Part shown: positions 54,362 through 63,526 of the stretch, piece by piece
Layout: each line of letters starts with the position of its first letter
Position numbering within the stretch: the first letter of the stretch is position 1
Made by a program: the position numbers and the translations under genes
Assembly: GCF_003586445.1 (NCBI RefSeq)
Contig: NZ_CP030028.1
Span: 3,176,501-3,240,500, forward strand
Source: Bacillus sp. Y1
Lineage (GTDB): Bacteria; Bacillota; Bacilli; Bacillales; Cytobacillaceae
Direction: 5' to 3'
Length of the DNA stretch: 64,000 nucleotides
The notes under the pieces: generated by a model
Database searches by the model: none
The model's input: only the letters and a program-made list of their open reading frames with translations
Told to the model about the DNA's origin: nothing

Positions 54362-54466
54362 TTACATTAATGTATAAAAACTTTCTTTTAAGTTCGTAAA
54401 AATAATCGCAGTTAAACAGACAACAAGAAAAAACATAAACAAAATTGCTTTATACATCGATTTCAT
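54362..54466 (-). CDS. Possible 34-residue membrane peptide
   Basis: Frame MKSMYKAILFMFFLVVCLTA continues IIFTNLKESFYTLM and is one predicted membrane helix with a basic start. GTGGAGATGG precedes the ATG. It lies alone between the yprB and cotD genes. No relative is recognised; the small size leaves room for chance. Confidence 0.35.
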   Translation of the reverse strand: MKSMYKAILFMFFLVVCLTAIIFTNLKESFYTLM

Positions 54467-54561
54467 CCATCTCCACTTTTTATTCTAGCATTTATCACTC
54501 AATGATACATTTTACCCTCTATTTTAAGGGGAGACAACACCAAAAAGGCGGATTTTGTCGA

Positions 54562-55824
54562 TTATTTTTTTACATTTTTGTTACAAGATTTTCTTGTAAT
54601 TCTTTCCAACCGCTTCTCGATATCAATCGTTGGATCTATCTTATTATCACTACATTTTTCAAGTAATAATTTCGCTTTCTGACCAAAAAGAAGTGCCTTC
54701 TCGTAATCCTTTTTTTTATGTTCATACCACTTGGAAAGTTCAAGTGAGGAGTCAAAGGCAATCACATCATCAGATACATTCGACAAATTCAACCAAATTT
54801 CACTAGCCGCTTCATAATCTTTCTTCTTTTTTAATTGTAAAGATAGTTGCCATCGAGAATGATAGGCTTCCATATTTTCCCCTGACGCTAATTCTATAAA
54901 TGTATTTTCAGCAGCCGAATCCTCCCCAAGGTAAGTAAACCATCGGCCCACCTCAAAAGCTTCTTTCACCGTTTGATTTTGATCCATTCGTAAAATCTGA
55001 AATGTTAAATGGGTATACAAACTAATAAGAGACAGAATATCTATCTCGTTATGTTTGATAATTCCGATCATTCCTTCTGGTTTTTGCGTTTCAACGTAGT
55101 CAAAATAAATCATCGGTGCTAAAAATCCTGGAACGTCATCGACTCTTTGAATATCAAGAATTTCCTTCTCAACGATCGATAGCTTTAATCGGTCTAGCTT
55201 ATGCTTCCATATTCTTCGAGAGGCATGAAACAAATCGAAATGACCAAATGAAGGCAACTTTGGAACATGATCTTTTAGCAAAGTATGCCTTGTTTTTACT
55301 TGTGGCCAATCAAAGGCTTTTCCGTTATACGTCACTAGCGTCGTATAATCAACCTTTTCAAGAAAACTAGTATACAGAGGAATTTCGCTTCCGGGTCGTG
55401 GAAGAATATGCTGTCTCACAACAAAATGATTGTCTTCCAACGTGGCATGTCCAAGAAGAAAAATCGTATTCCCTACTCCCCCACCCAGTCCTGTTGTTTC
55501 TGTATCGAAAAAAAACAATTGCTCTGGTAGAAACCCCTTTGCTGACAGTGGATGAGAGATATTTGACTCATTCCAAGCTTTCACAGCGTCAATAAATTCG
55601 CCTAACTGATATCTGCCATGTTGGTAATCAAACGAATACTTTACTTCTCTTACAAGGCAATAATCGTCTTCTAAAAAGTACGGAGTAACTCCATTCTCCT
55701 TCCACTCATCTAAAAAAGGGATTTCCTTATTTGACTTTACAGGCAGAGAGCTCGAACTTTGTTTCGAGCTCTCTGGAATAGATAGATGAGGTTTTAATCG
55801 ATTTAGCTTATTTTTCAAACTCAA
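54562..55824 (-). CDS. mrfB: DEDD-family exonuclease MrfB (YprB)
   Basis: A 420-residue nuclease. The DEDD exonuclease fold is seen in LFFFDTETTGLGGG (Asp-x-Glu), VTYNGKAFDWP and HNEIDILSLISL. The C-terminal third (about 290-420) is helical, TPR-like. MrfB works with MrfA to excise mitomycin C adducts in B. subtilis. Translation starts at a TTG that overlaps the mrfA stop (TTGA). Confidence 0.9.
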   Translation of the reverse strand: MSLKNKLNRLKPHLSIPESSKQSSSSLPVKSNKEIPFLDEWKENGVTPYFLEDDYCLVREVKYSFDYQHGRYQLGEFIDAVKAWNESNISHPLSAKGFLPEQLFFFDTETTGLGGGVGNTIFLLGHATLEDNHFVVRQHILPRPGSEIPLYTSFLEKVDYTTLVTYNGKAFDWPQVKTRHTLLKDHVPKLPSFGHFDLFHASRRIWKHKLDRLKLSIVEKEILDIQRVDDVPGFLAPMIYFDYVETQKPEGMIGIIKHNEIDILSLISLYTHLTFQILRMDQNQTVKEAFEVGRWFTYLGEDSAAENTFIELASGENMEAYHSRWQLSLQLKKKKDYEAASEIWLNLSNVSDDVIAFDSSLELSKWYEHKKKDYEKALLFGQKAKLLLEKCSDNKIDPTIDIEKRLERITRKSCNKNVKK

Positions 55825-58112
55825 CTGACTCTACCCTTTCCCACTTCATTTTGAAACATATTTAATATTTTCAAGCAGTCAATCTTTGCCGTTTCCGCCG
55901 TAGGATCTGTGCCAATACAAGACGGACAACCCTGATGACAATTACAACGGGTAATCATCTCTTTCGCCTCTTTAATAATTATTTCCATTCCATCATAGAT
56001 CTTTTCGCTAAGTCCAATTCCACCAGGATAGCGGTCATAGAAAAATAACGTCGGCTTTTCATTGTGCACAGCTTTCACTTGTGGAACGACATGAATATCC
56101 TGTGGGTCACACATAACAAATAAAGGAGCAATATGTTTAAACGCATGAGAAATTCCAATTAAGCCTTGATCCAAACGTTCCTCTGGTAATTCAGTGGAGG
56201 CTTTTTCAATCGAAATCCACGCAGAACTCGTATGAAGCTCAACTTCCGGTAAATGAATTGGTCCGGACCCTATATTTTCATGTGTTTCGAATTTGATTTT
56301 TTTAAAGATCGTTGCTTTAGCTAATACGCTAACATCTCCATAAGCAACTTCTACCATTGAATTTTCCCTATTCTTATCAATCTCTAATACTTTTAATTCG
56401 ACCGCTAAATTGGCGTCCGTAAAATAATCAACGGCTACCTCTCGAACGAATGCCTTCTTTTCCTCCCAATCGAGCTTTTCCACTTGAAATTGTGTTCCTT
56501 GATGCAAATAAATAGCCTCTTCATGCAGTAAGGTCATACTTGAGAAAAGATCCATTTCACCTATCACACGCGCTTTAGAAACATCTGATTGGTCTATTAT
56601 GACAACATTATCTTGTGAGGCAGAACGCAAGCTAATATTGTGAGCAGGGAACGAATCATTCATCCAGTAGTATTTCTCACCATTTTCAAAAAGCACCCGT
56701 TCTTCTACTAAGTATTCTAGAAGTTCTTCAATTTCCGTCTCTCCAAAATAGTCACCTTTCTTAAATGGTAACTCATACGCTGCACACTTCAAATGATCAA
56801 TAAGAATAATCAAGTTATCTTTATTGATTCTCGCTGTTTCTGGGCTGCTTGTAAAAAAATAATCAGGATGCTGTATAATGTATTGATCTAGCGGACTAGA
56901 GCTTGCCACAAGTATCACTAACGATTCTCCATGCCTTCTCCCAGCTCTTCCCGCTTGTTGCCATGAACTTGCTATCGAACCTGGATAACCCGTCATAATA
57001 CATACCTGCAACTGACCAATATCCACTCCTAATTCTAAAGCGTTTGTACTTACGACACCATAGATGTCCCCGTTCCTTAGACCTTTTTCAATTTCTCGTC
57101 GCTCCGTGGGCAAATATCCACCCCGGTATCCTCTTATTGCCTTTGGACCAAGTTGATACTTTACAAGCTCTTGGAGATACGATAGTAAAATTTCGACTCT
57201 CACTCTGCTTTTCGCAAAAACAATGGTTTGAATTTTATTTTTTAATAGCTTACGCGCGATATTTCTAACCTCAAGCGTTGCGCTCCTTCGGATATTTAAA
57301 GGCTTGTTTACAATGGGAGGGTTATAAAAAAGGAAATGCTTCCTGCCACTTGGTGCACCATTATTATCAATTAACCTCATGTTTGTTTCTGTTAAATGTT
57401 CGGCTAACTCAAGAGGATTAGCAATTGTCGCAGAAGTACAGATAAAAATAGGTTTACTTCCGTAAAATTCACAGATTCTTTTCAAACGCCTAATCACATT
57501 TGCGACATGACTCCCAAAAACACCACGATAAATATGTAGCTCATCAATGACAACAAACTTTAAATTTTCAAATAACGATACCCACTTTGTATGATGAGGG
57601 AGAATTGCCGAATGAAGCATATCTGGGTTCGTTATGACGACATGTCCAGCCTTCCGTACTTTTTCTCTTATATTCGCAGGAGTATCTCCATCATATGTGT
57701 AACTATTAATTTGAAGCTCTGTTGCTTGTATTAACTCATTAAGTTCACTTTTTTGGTCCTGTGCTAGCGCCTTAGTAGGAAAGATATACAAGGCTCTTGA
57801 ATCCATCGATTCGATGACCGTTTGTATAACAGGGAGATTGTAACAAAGCGTCTTACCAGAAGCCGTAGGTGTCACTGCAACAACACTTTCTCCCCGTCTA
57901 ATCGCTTCATAAGATGATTTCTGATGAGTAAACAGCCTTCCAATTCCTCTCTCCTGCAATGCCCTTTGTAAGTTAGGATGGAGGTCATTAGGCAATTCCG
58001 ATGTTTTTGCTTCTCTTTCTTCTATTGTATGCCAATGCACGATTTGGTCTTTAAATTCTTCATTTTTCTTCAACTCAACAATAAGATCTTGTAAACTTTT
58101 TCTTACCTTCAT
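55821..58112 (-). CDS. mrfA: SF2 helicase MrfA (YprA)
   Basis: A 763-residue DEAD/DEAH-type helicase. Walker A VTPTASGKTLCYNLP (near residue 75), VIDELHIYRG, SATIANP and the Arg finger region QAGRAGRRHGES define the motor. The C-terminal DUF1998 domain has a zinc site, CNCHQGCPSCIGTDP. It partners MrfB in a UvrA-independent excision route for mitomycin lesions. I use the ATG at 58112, 7 bases after GAGGTGATC, rather than a GTG at 58124. Confidence 0.92.
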   Translation of the reverse strand: MKVRKSLQDLIVELKKNEEFKDQIVHWHTIEEREAKTSELPNDLHPNLQRALQERGIGRLFTHQKSSYEAIRRGESVVAVTPTASGKTLCYNLPVIQTVIESMDSRALYIFPTKALAQDQKSELNELIQATELQINSYTYDGDTPANIREKVRKAGHVVITNPDMLHSAILPHHTKWVSLFENLKFVVIDELHIYRGVFGSHVANVIRRLKRICEFYGSKPIFICTSATIANPLELAEHLTETNMRLIDNNGAPSGRKHFLFYNPPIVNKPLNIRRSATLEVRNIARKLLKNKIQTIVFAKSRVRVEILLSYLQELVKYQLGPKAIRGYRGGYLPTERREIEKGLRNGDIYGVVSTNALELGVDIGQLQVCIMTGYPGSIASSWQQAGRAGRRHGESLVILVASSSPLDQYIIQHPDYFFTSSPETARINKDNLIILIDHLKCAAYELPFKKGDYFGETEIEELLEYLVEERVLFENGEKYYWMNDSFPAHNISLRSASQDNVVIIDQSDVSKARVIGEMDLFSSMTLLHEEAIYLHQGTQFQVEKLDWEEKKAFVREVAVDYFTDANLAVELKVLEIDKNRENSMVEVAYGDVSVLAKATIFKKIKFETHENIGSGPIHLPEVELHTSSAWISIEKASTELPEERLDQGLIGISHAFKHIAPLFVMCDPQDIHVVPQVKAVHNEKPTLFFYDRYPGGIGLSEKIYDGMEIIIKEAKEMITRCNCHQGCPSCIGTDPTAETAKIDCLKILNMFQNEVGKGRVS

Positions 58113-58268
58113 TGTACAGATCACCTCTATAACTCTATCATACCGAATAAACGTTCGTAATTAAAGTCCTGTTTAAAAATAACAATGTTTCCCACCAATC
58201 TATTCTTTCAGCTTTGGATTTTTGGTAAAATAGAAACTAGGTTATTGCTAAGATTGAGGTGTGTAGGA

Positions 58269-58958
58269 ATGAAAAGTACTGAAATTAAAAAAGTATTATC
58301 TGAGTTCTCTTTATTTCGAAGCTTAGACGAAGATGAGCTTCAAAAAATTATTGATATATCTATTTCAAGAGATTGGAATCGTGGTAGTCATGTTTTTATG
58401 CAGGATGACCCACTTGAAAACGTATATTTTATCCACTCTGGAAAAGTAAAGATATATAAAAGTGATATAAACGGGAAAGAACAAATCGTTGCGATTTTAA
58501 AAAAGGGTGAAATGTTCCCACATGTTGGTTTCTTTCGAAAAGGGGGATACCCTGCGTATGCAGAAGTATTGGAGGCTACAACCTTAGTAGTGGTTCCTAT
58601 CTTACCATTTGAAAAGGTCCTTATTGAGAATCCTACGCTTTGTATTAAAGTATTTAACGTTTTAAGCGAGAAAATTGTCGACCTTCAAGACCGGTTAGAA
58701 GCACAAATCCTTAATAATACCTATGAACAAATAATCAAACTGCTGATTCGGTTAGCAAAATTACACGGAAAAGAAACAAATGGAACCTTCACGTTAAATG
58801 GTGAATTTACTAATAAGGATTTGGCCAATATGATTGGAACGACACGTGAAACCGTTAGCCGTACTCTCACCAAAATGAAAAAAGAGGAACTTATTGAAGT
58901 AGATAGCAGCGGTACCATGACTTTTGTCCTCGATGATCTACTTGAAGAATTAATATAA
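58269..58958 (+). CDS. Crp/Fnr family transcriptional regulator
   Basis: A 229-residue regulator. A cyclic-nucleotide-like beta-barrel (about 25-130), a long dimer helix (ENPTLCIKVFNVLSEK) and a C-terminal helix-turn-helix (TNKDLANMIGTTRETVSRTL) are clear. The N-terminal Cys cluster of Fnr is absent, so it does not look like an Fe-S oxygen sensor, and residues for cAMP are not obvious. The ATG at 58269 has GAGGTG upstream; an earlier in-frame ATG at 58185 does not. Divergent from mrfA. Confidence 0.88.
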   Translation: MKSTEIKKVLSEFSLFRSLDEDELQKIIDISISRDWNRGSHVFMQDDPLENVYFIHSGKVKIYKSDINGKEQIVAILKKGEMFPHVGFFRKGGYPAYAEVLEATTLVVVPILPFEKVLIENPTLCIKVFNVLSEKIVDLQDRLEAQILNNTYEQIIKLLIRLAKLHGKETNGTFTLNGEFTNKDLANMIGTTRETVSRTLTKMKKEELIEVDSSGTMTFVLDDLLEELI

Positions 58959-58959
58959 T

Positions 58960-58996
58960 AAAAAAAGGACGCATTCGATGGTTTGCGTCCTTTTTT
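58960..58996 (+). terminator. Terminator after the Crp/Fnr gene
   Basis: AAAAAAAGGACGCA paired with TGCGTCCTTTTTT around TTCGATGGTT-type loop. Confidence 0.88.
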
Positions 58997-59157
58997 CTAT
59001 CTAAAGCTCGGTTAATTAGTGGTGAAAAATCACATACATCACATCTATATTCATTGTCAAAAAATTTTCATATTTTTAGCTATTACAAAACAATGAACCG
59101 CCTATATAGAAATTGCATAATCTGTAAGGGAGAAATCATATAGAGAGGGGTAGGATC

Positions 59158-59628
59158 ATGTCTAATAATTTGCCAAATAAACCAAATCGTAACGAGCGTC
59201 CTGAACCGTTCGGAGAGATTGCCAAAGCGATGAATGACTTTTTTCATGAAAGACCAGTCAGAGGTTTTTTACAAAGCATTGATGAGTTCTTCAACCTTCC
59301 GTTTGCCACCTTTCCCGTTTCTGTGAAAAGTTACGACAGGGAGCATCATATCGTTGCAGAACTTCCTGGAGTTAAAAAGGAACAAATTAGTATCGATGTC
59401 CTTAATAACACACTGACGATTTCAGTGAAAAATGGAGAAGTGATTATAGAAGAAGATGATGTTCATAAGGTCTATAGTAGAAAAAATAAAATGCAGCAAA
59501 TGAGTAGAACGATTACTCTTCCCCAGCCTATAAACGAAAAAAAGGTGAAGGCCTCTTACAATGATGGCTTACTAACGATTATTGTACCGAAGCTGCCTGG
59601 AAAGAAAATTCATATTATTAATGATTAA
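59158..59628 (+). CDS. Hsp20/alpha-crystallin family protein
   Basis: A 156-residue small heat shock protein. The alpha-crystallin domain spans about 55-145, with VAELPGVKKEQISIDV and the closing ASYNDGLLTIIVPK. The N-terminal part is polar and disordered (NNLPNKPNRNERPEP). It holds unfolded proteins; some Bacillus relatives are spore coat proteins (CotM/CotP types). AGAGGGG precedes the ATG. A CATAATCT element about 23-30 bases before that might be a sporulation promoter -10, but this is weak. Confidence 0.87.
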   Translation: MSNNLPNKPNRNERPEPFGEIAKAMNDFFHERPVRGFLQSIDEFFNLPFATFPVSVKSYDREHHIVAELPGVKKEQISIDVLNNTLTISVKNGEVIIEEDDVHKVYSRKNKMQQMSRTITLPQPINEKKVKASYNDGLLTIIVPKLPGKKIHIIND

Positions 59629-59653
59629 GCAGACTTTTTTCTGCTTATTTTTT
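59627..59653 (+). terminator. Terminator after hsp20
   Basis: AAGCAGA paired with TCTGCTT around TTTT, then ATTTTTTT. Confidence 0.8.
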
Positions 59654-59660
59654 TCCGTGT

Positions 59661-59689
59661 AAAAAGGTATAGGGCTGCCCTATACCTTA
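59661..59689 (-). terminator. Terminator after yppG
   Basis: AAGGTATAGGGC paired with GCCCTATACCTT, followed on the minus strand by TTTACACGG. It overlaps the yppG stop. Confidence 0.8.
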
Positions 59690-60288
59690 AACATTCCACC
59701 AAGACCCTTTACCATCGAAGAGACTTGGGTGACTGCATTCATCATCTGTCCAGCTGTATCAACCATTTTGTTAACGTCAAATGTTCCATCCTGTGTTTTA
59801 AAAGAGTTCATTATTGATTTCACACCAGTTGGCGGCCGTGGTATAGCAGATTGTTTAGGATAAGGGTGCGAAAATGGTTGGTTATATTGACCATATGCAA
59901 ATTGATTGTGATACGATATTTCAGGTTGTTGAAGAGGATTATGAAGAACGGCTTCCGAAAGCTTATGCTTCTTTTCTTGTTGGTATGGCTGATTTCCCTG
60001 ATATGGATAATCAAAACCCTGTCCCTGAAATCCTCCCCCACCGTATGGATATGCTGGGCCATAAAAGGAATCATTAGGAAAATAGTTATAACCGTTTTGT
60101 ACCGGTCCTGCGTAGTTCATATTGTACATAGGAACATTCATAGGTTGTTCAAAGTAGTTGGCGTATGCCTCTGGCCGAGTATGGACTGCTTCATTTCCCC
60201 AAATATATGGATAGGCTTCATTCATCATCGGTTGTAGTTGTGGACGATTATATCTTGATCGTTTATATCTTTGACCGAACAAGGGCAC
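59680..60288 (-). CDS. yppG: YppG family protein
   Basis: A 202-residue protein. The first 130 residues are low-complexity, rich in Tyr, Gln, Pro, Gly and Asn (PYGGGGFQGQGFDYPYQ), suggestive of a disordered or spore-surface protein. The C-terminal 50 residues, with SIMNSFKTQDGTFDVNK and VSSMVKGLGG, are the conserved YppG core. It is longer than B. subtilis YppG because of the N-terminal part. Function unknown. AAGGAGG precedes the ATG. Confidence 0.82.
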   Translation of the reverse strand: MPLFGQRYKRSRYNRPQLQPMMNEAYPYIWGNEAVHTRPEAYANYFEQPMNVPMYNMNYAGPVQNGYNYFPNDSFYGPAYPYGGGGFQGQGFDYPYQGNQPYQQEKKHKLSEAVLHNPLQQPEISYHNQFAYGQYNQPFSHPYPKQSAIPRPPTGVKSIMNSFKTQDGTFDVNKMVDTAGQMMNAVTQVSSMVKGLGGMFKV

Positions 60289-60486
60289 ACAACCTCCTTT
60301 CTTATATTCACTGCTATAATTTATGTTTCATCCGCCTAGATGGTGAATAAAGAATAAATTATCTGTTATATATCACCATTTTTGTCTAACGGTGTCGGAA
60401 GTCTCAATATTTAAAAAAACATCAGTTTGTGCCTCCACATGATACGATAATAGAGAAGAAACAACCTATATAAAGGGGGAATTTAG

Positions 60487-60678
60487 GTGAATATTCAAGA
60501 ATTAAAAAATCATTTCCAATTAATTAAAAAATACGAAGCACAAGATGCAAACGAGTTATTAGACTTTGTTAAGAAATGTTATATTTTCAATGAAATAACT
60601 ACTTGTGAATACCGTAATCTTGTTTATGAACTTGAAACACTAGGTGCAAAAACCCCTGAACTTGAATCATCTATGTAA
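60487..60678 (+). CDS. yppF: YppF-like small protein
   Basis: A 63-residue helical cytosolic protein with two cysteines (KKCYIFNEITTCEYRNL). It matches YppF in size and place. The start is GTG with AAAGGGGG upstream, and a terminator follows. Function unknown. Confidence 0.75.
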   Translation: MNIQELKNHFQLIKKYEAQDANELLDFVKKCYIFNEITTCEYRNLVYELETLGAKTPELESSM

Positions 60679-60699
60679 AATACATTCGTATAAATGTTA

Positions 60700-60740
60700 A
60701 AAAAGTAGCACCTCTCCTAAATGGCGAGTGTGCTACTTTT
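60700..60740. terminator. Bidirectional terminator between yppF and yppE
   Basis: AAAAGTAGCAC paired with GTGCTACTTTT around an 18-base loop between converging genes. Confidence 0.85.
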
Positions 60741-61111
60741 TATGTTTCATATTTATTTATATTTGCTCGTAAAATGGTTAAAACATATCTTACAGACTGA
60801 AGGTAGTTTATGAATCTTGTTCGACTTGTTTCAGGAAAAAAAGCTTGTACAGAAATCATTTCCATTTGTTCGGCTGCTGATTCAATTTGAGTAGCATGAA
60901 GATTTTTCGGTCGATTTTCCTCAATCCAAGACGCCGATTCCTTTTTCCAGCGATCTACCACCTCTTTTACTTCGTCAGCAAATGGTTTAACTTTCGTAAA
61001 AAAGTCACCCTTCTCACCTGACATCTTCACGGAAAGAAATGTATCTTCTATTTCCTTTGTATATTCGTACAAACGTTCATTTAAATGTCCTAACATTGAA
61101 TGATTATCCAA
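60740..61111 (-). CDS. yppE: YppE family four-helix protein (DUF1798)
   Basis: A 123-residue all-helical protein of the YppE family. Typical segments are LNERLYEYTKEIE, RWKKESASWIEENRP and INYLQSVRYVLTIL. The start is the TTG at 61111, 9 bases after AAAGGAG; the GTG at 61132 would put that ribosome site inside the gene. This gives the same 123-residue length as B. subtilis YppE. Function unknown. Confidence 0.82.
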   Translation of the reverse strand: MDNHSMLGHLNERLYEYTKEIEDTFLSVKMSGEKGDFFTKVKPFADEVKEVVDRWKKESASWIEENRPKNLHATQIESAAEQMEMISVQAFFPETSRTRFINYLQSVRYVLTILRANINKYET

Positions 61112-61174
61112 GTTGCAATGCTCCTTTATCACATATACCCCTACTATAAAGGATAAACGAGAAAATTGAAAAGT

Positions 61175-61405
61175 TTAAGCAGTCGTTCTCTTATGTTGTC
61201 TATCATTTGTAGACTTATTTTGGGCTAAGTTGAACTTTCCCTCTAGTATATAATAGCGGTTTTCCGTTTTCCATAAGCTTTTTTGTTGTTGCTTTAACAT
61301 ATCTGCTTCAATATCATCCAGTTTAAAATCAATAGATTTTTCTAGTTCCTCAAGATCATTGTGTATTTCAGAAAGCATTTGTAAAATATCTGATTTTAGA
61401 ATCAT
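61175..61405 (-). CDS. Small helical protein, YppD position
   Basis: About 76 residues, acidic and helical at the N-terminus (MLSEIHNDLEELEKSIDFKLDDIEADML), basic at the C-terminus. It sits where yppD lies in B. subtilis; I cannot confirm homology from sequence alone. TTGGAGGGA is 6 bases before the ATG at 61405. Confidence 0.6.
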   Translation of the reverse strand: MILKSDILQMLSEIHNDLEELEKSIDFKLDDIEADMLKQQQKSLWKTENRYYILEGKFNLAQNKSTNDRQHKRTTA

Positions 61406-61607
61406 CGAACATCCCTCCAAGAATATTTTTCAGCTCTAAGTAAATCTCTTTTGTACTTATTCTTTGTCTTCTTCTAACCTCCTTCCCTTATGACAAAACT
61501 AGAAGCAATTCGCCAAAAGAAGTGTAAAATTTTTGTTCTCCCAACTAGGTTTCGACATGAATGAAAAAATGAAGGATGAAACAAACTAATCTCGGAGGTG
61601 GTAAAGA

Positions 61608-61724
61608 ATGAAAAAGAGAAATCAAAACAATGAAAAAGAAAATACTCAACCAAAAAAGCTGGAAGAAACAAAACCTGGGTATGGAGATAAAAAGCTTGAA
61701 GGTATCGACCGTCCTTCAACGTGA
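61608..61724 (+). CDS. sspM: Small acid-soluble spore protein M (SspM)
   Basis: A 38-residue minor forespore protein. It is basic and Lys/Gln-rich, and ends DKKLEGIDRPST, matching the DKKLGGPNRPST end of B. subtilis SspM. CGGAGGTGG lies upstream of the ATG and a terminator follows. The position beside yppC and yppD is the same as in B. subtilis. Confidence 0.85.
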   Translation: MKKRNQNNEKENTQPKKLEETKPGYGDKKLEGIDRPST

Positions 61725-61730
61725 AGATAT

Positions 61731-61765
61731 AAAAAGCAAGAATCTATGAAGATTCTTGCTTTTTA
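61731..61765. terminator. Bidirectional terminator between sspM and yppC
   Basis: AAAAAGCAAGAATCT paired with AGATTCTTGCTTTTT around ATGA. Confidence 0.88.
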
Positions 61766-62707
61766 TATACGTTTCTTCATTTGAAGTAACTTATAACACA
61801 TAATACAAAAACGAAGATGTTTCTGTTTATTCAAGTACCAATGAGTCATTTCCCATGGGTGTCTGTGAGTAATCGCCGTATTGAACCATTTATTTTTCAC
61901 TCGAGGGTGATTTGTCCACTCATTCGGAAGATGGATATGGTGTTTAATAACCGGGTAGGTTTCTCTTAAAACGGGGGTAGTTTCTTCCTTGTTTTTCATA
62001 AATTGTTCGTAATCATGCCTCGACCCGGTGTGTGCCGTTGTTTTCGCAAAATGAAAGACCTTCGGGAATATTTCGGGATCAAACAGAATATCAGCTAATC
62101 TTTTCCCTAAATCAATTCGGTTATCCACCTCTTGAAAACCATATACACTTGCTCCATAAAGCTCTCCATAATGAGTAGGAAATAAAACAGCACTAAAATG
62201 AAGATAATCCTGAAAAGCAAAGAGAAGTGAGTGAAACACTTTTTTATAATAGATTGGATGCTCAATCACTGGTTTTTGAATGATATTTTGCTCATTGATG
62301 ATGAGTGCCGTCATCAGTCTTCTTTTATCTTTCTCCCTCCAATAATACGCCCATTCATTACTCATAAAAGACGAAACATGAAAATATCGTAATAAGTGAA
62401 ACATCGGAGTATTTAGTTTCGTCGAATATTCATACAGCAACAATTGGGGGTAGGCATCCTGAAAAATTAACCAGTTCGCTCGCTCATAGGTTAAATACAA
62501 TTGTTTTCTTGTTTCTGCTTCTAAAACCTGAGAAAACCACTTTCCTTCTAAGTCACACATGTTCCAGCCAGCATTTCTTGACACCATACTTGCCAAAAAG
62601 GACCAAAGAATATCCGAATGATTTAAAAAATACGTAAAATACGCATCGGTTCTTGAAATATTATCTATATTACTCAACTCAATTTTTTGCATAATTTCTG
62701 TAACCAT
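61763..62707 (-). CDS. yppC: DUF2515 family protein YppC
   Basis: A 314-residue protein of the DUF2515 family. It is rich in aromatic and basic residues (YYWREKDKRRLMTALIINEQN; HLPNEWTNHPRVKNKWFNT) and has no clear membrane helix. Function unknown. No strong ribosome site precedes the ATG at 62707, so the start is uncertain. Divergent from recU, as in B. subtilis. Confidence 0.78.
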   Translation of the reverse strand: MVTEIMQKIELSNIDNISRTDAYFTYFLNHSDILWSFLASMVSRNAGWNMCDLEGKWFSQVLEAETRKQLYLTYERANWLIFQDAYPQLLLYEYSTKLNTPMFHLLRYFHVSSFMSNEWAYYWREKDKRRLMTALIINEQNIIQKPVIEHPIYYKKVFHSLLFAFQDYLHFSAVLFPTHYGELYGASVYGFQEVDNRIDLGKRLADILFDPEIFPKVFHFAKTTAHTGSRHDYEQFMKNKEETTPVLRETYPVIKHHIHLPNEWTNHPRVKNKWFNTAITHRHPWEMTHWYLNKQKHLRFCIMCYKLLQMKKRI

Positions 62708-62859
62708 TTGCTGCTCATCTAAATGATTAAAGGTATTATTGATGTCTTTTTACTCCCTTCCAATGCTATCTTACGTTATAATTCGTTAATCGGTAGTTTT
62801 TATTCACCCTATCTGGGGCCAATTTTGGTATGATAGTGTAGTTAAAGAGGTGTTAGAAA

Positions 62860-63468
62860 ATGAATATTCATTATCCTAATGGAAGAAAGTTTATGAATCA
62901 GTTAAGCACCGGTCAAACAGTGAAGGCACGAAAGGACCCAACCTATAGCAACCGAGGAATGACGTTAGAGGAGGATTTAAACGAAACAAATGAATTTTAC
63001 TTATTAAATAATATTGCCGTTATTCACAAAAAACCGACACCGGTTCAAATTGTAGAAGTAAATTATCCAAAAAGAAGTGCTGCTGTAATAAAAGAAGCCT
63101 ACTTCAAGCAAGCCTCTACAACTGATTATAACGGCGTATATAAGGGAAAATACATTGATTTTGAAGCAAAGGAAACAAAAAATTCAACTTCATTCCCCTT
63201 ACAAAATTTTCATGAGCACCAAATTCAGCACATGGAAAAAGTCATTCAACAAGATGGAATTTGCTTTGTTATTCTTCGTTTTTCGAGTACAGAAGAAGTA
63301 TTTCTGTTAGAAGCAAAGCAATTGTTATCGTATTGGGAGCGTATGAAAGAAGGAGGTCGAAAGTCTATTACAAAAGAAGAGTTACTTTCGACTGCACATC
63401 TTATTTCACTTGGCTTTCGCCCTAGAATTGACTATATTAAGAAAATAGATTATCTATATAATCTCTAA
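62860..63468 (+). CDS. recU: Holliday junction resolvase RecU
   Basis: A 202-residue PD-(D/E)XK nuclease that cuts four-way junctions in recombination. Key parts are [14 protein letters not shown], the catalytic [20 protein letters not shown] (Asp, Glu-x-Lys) and the C-terminal [24 protein letters not shown] precedes the ATG. It is 58 bases ahead of ponA, the conserved recU-ponA pair. Confidence 0.95.
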   Translation: MNIHYPNGRKFMNQLSTGQTVKARKDPTYSNRGMTLEEDLNETNEFYLLNNIAVIHKKPTPVQIVEVNYPKRSAAVIKEAYFKQASTTDYNGVYKGKYIDFEAKETKNSTSFPLQNFHEHQIQHMEKVIQQDGICFVILRFSSTEEVFLLEAKQLLSYWERMKEGGRKSITKEELLSTAHLISLGFRPRIDYIKKIDYLYNL

Positions 63469-63526
63469 TTTTTTATCTTTTTCTTAAGGGGAAGTAAGCT
63501 TTTTAGTAAGAAAGGAAGGAATCAAT

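Noticed and set aside
59017..59035. Crp/Fnr site upstream of hsp20
   Set aside because: GTGA and TCAC are separated by 4 instead of 6 bases, so it does not fit the consensus.
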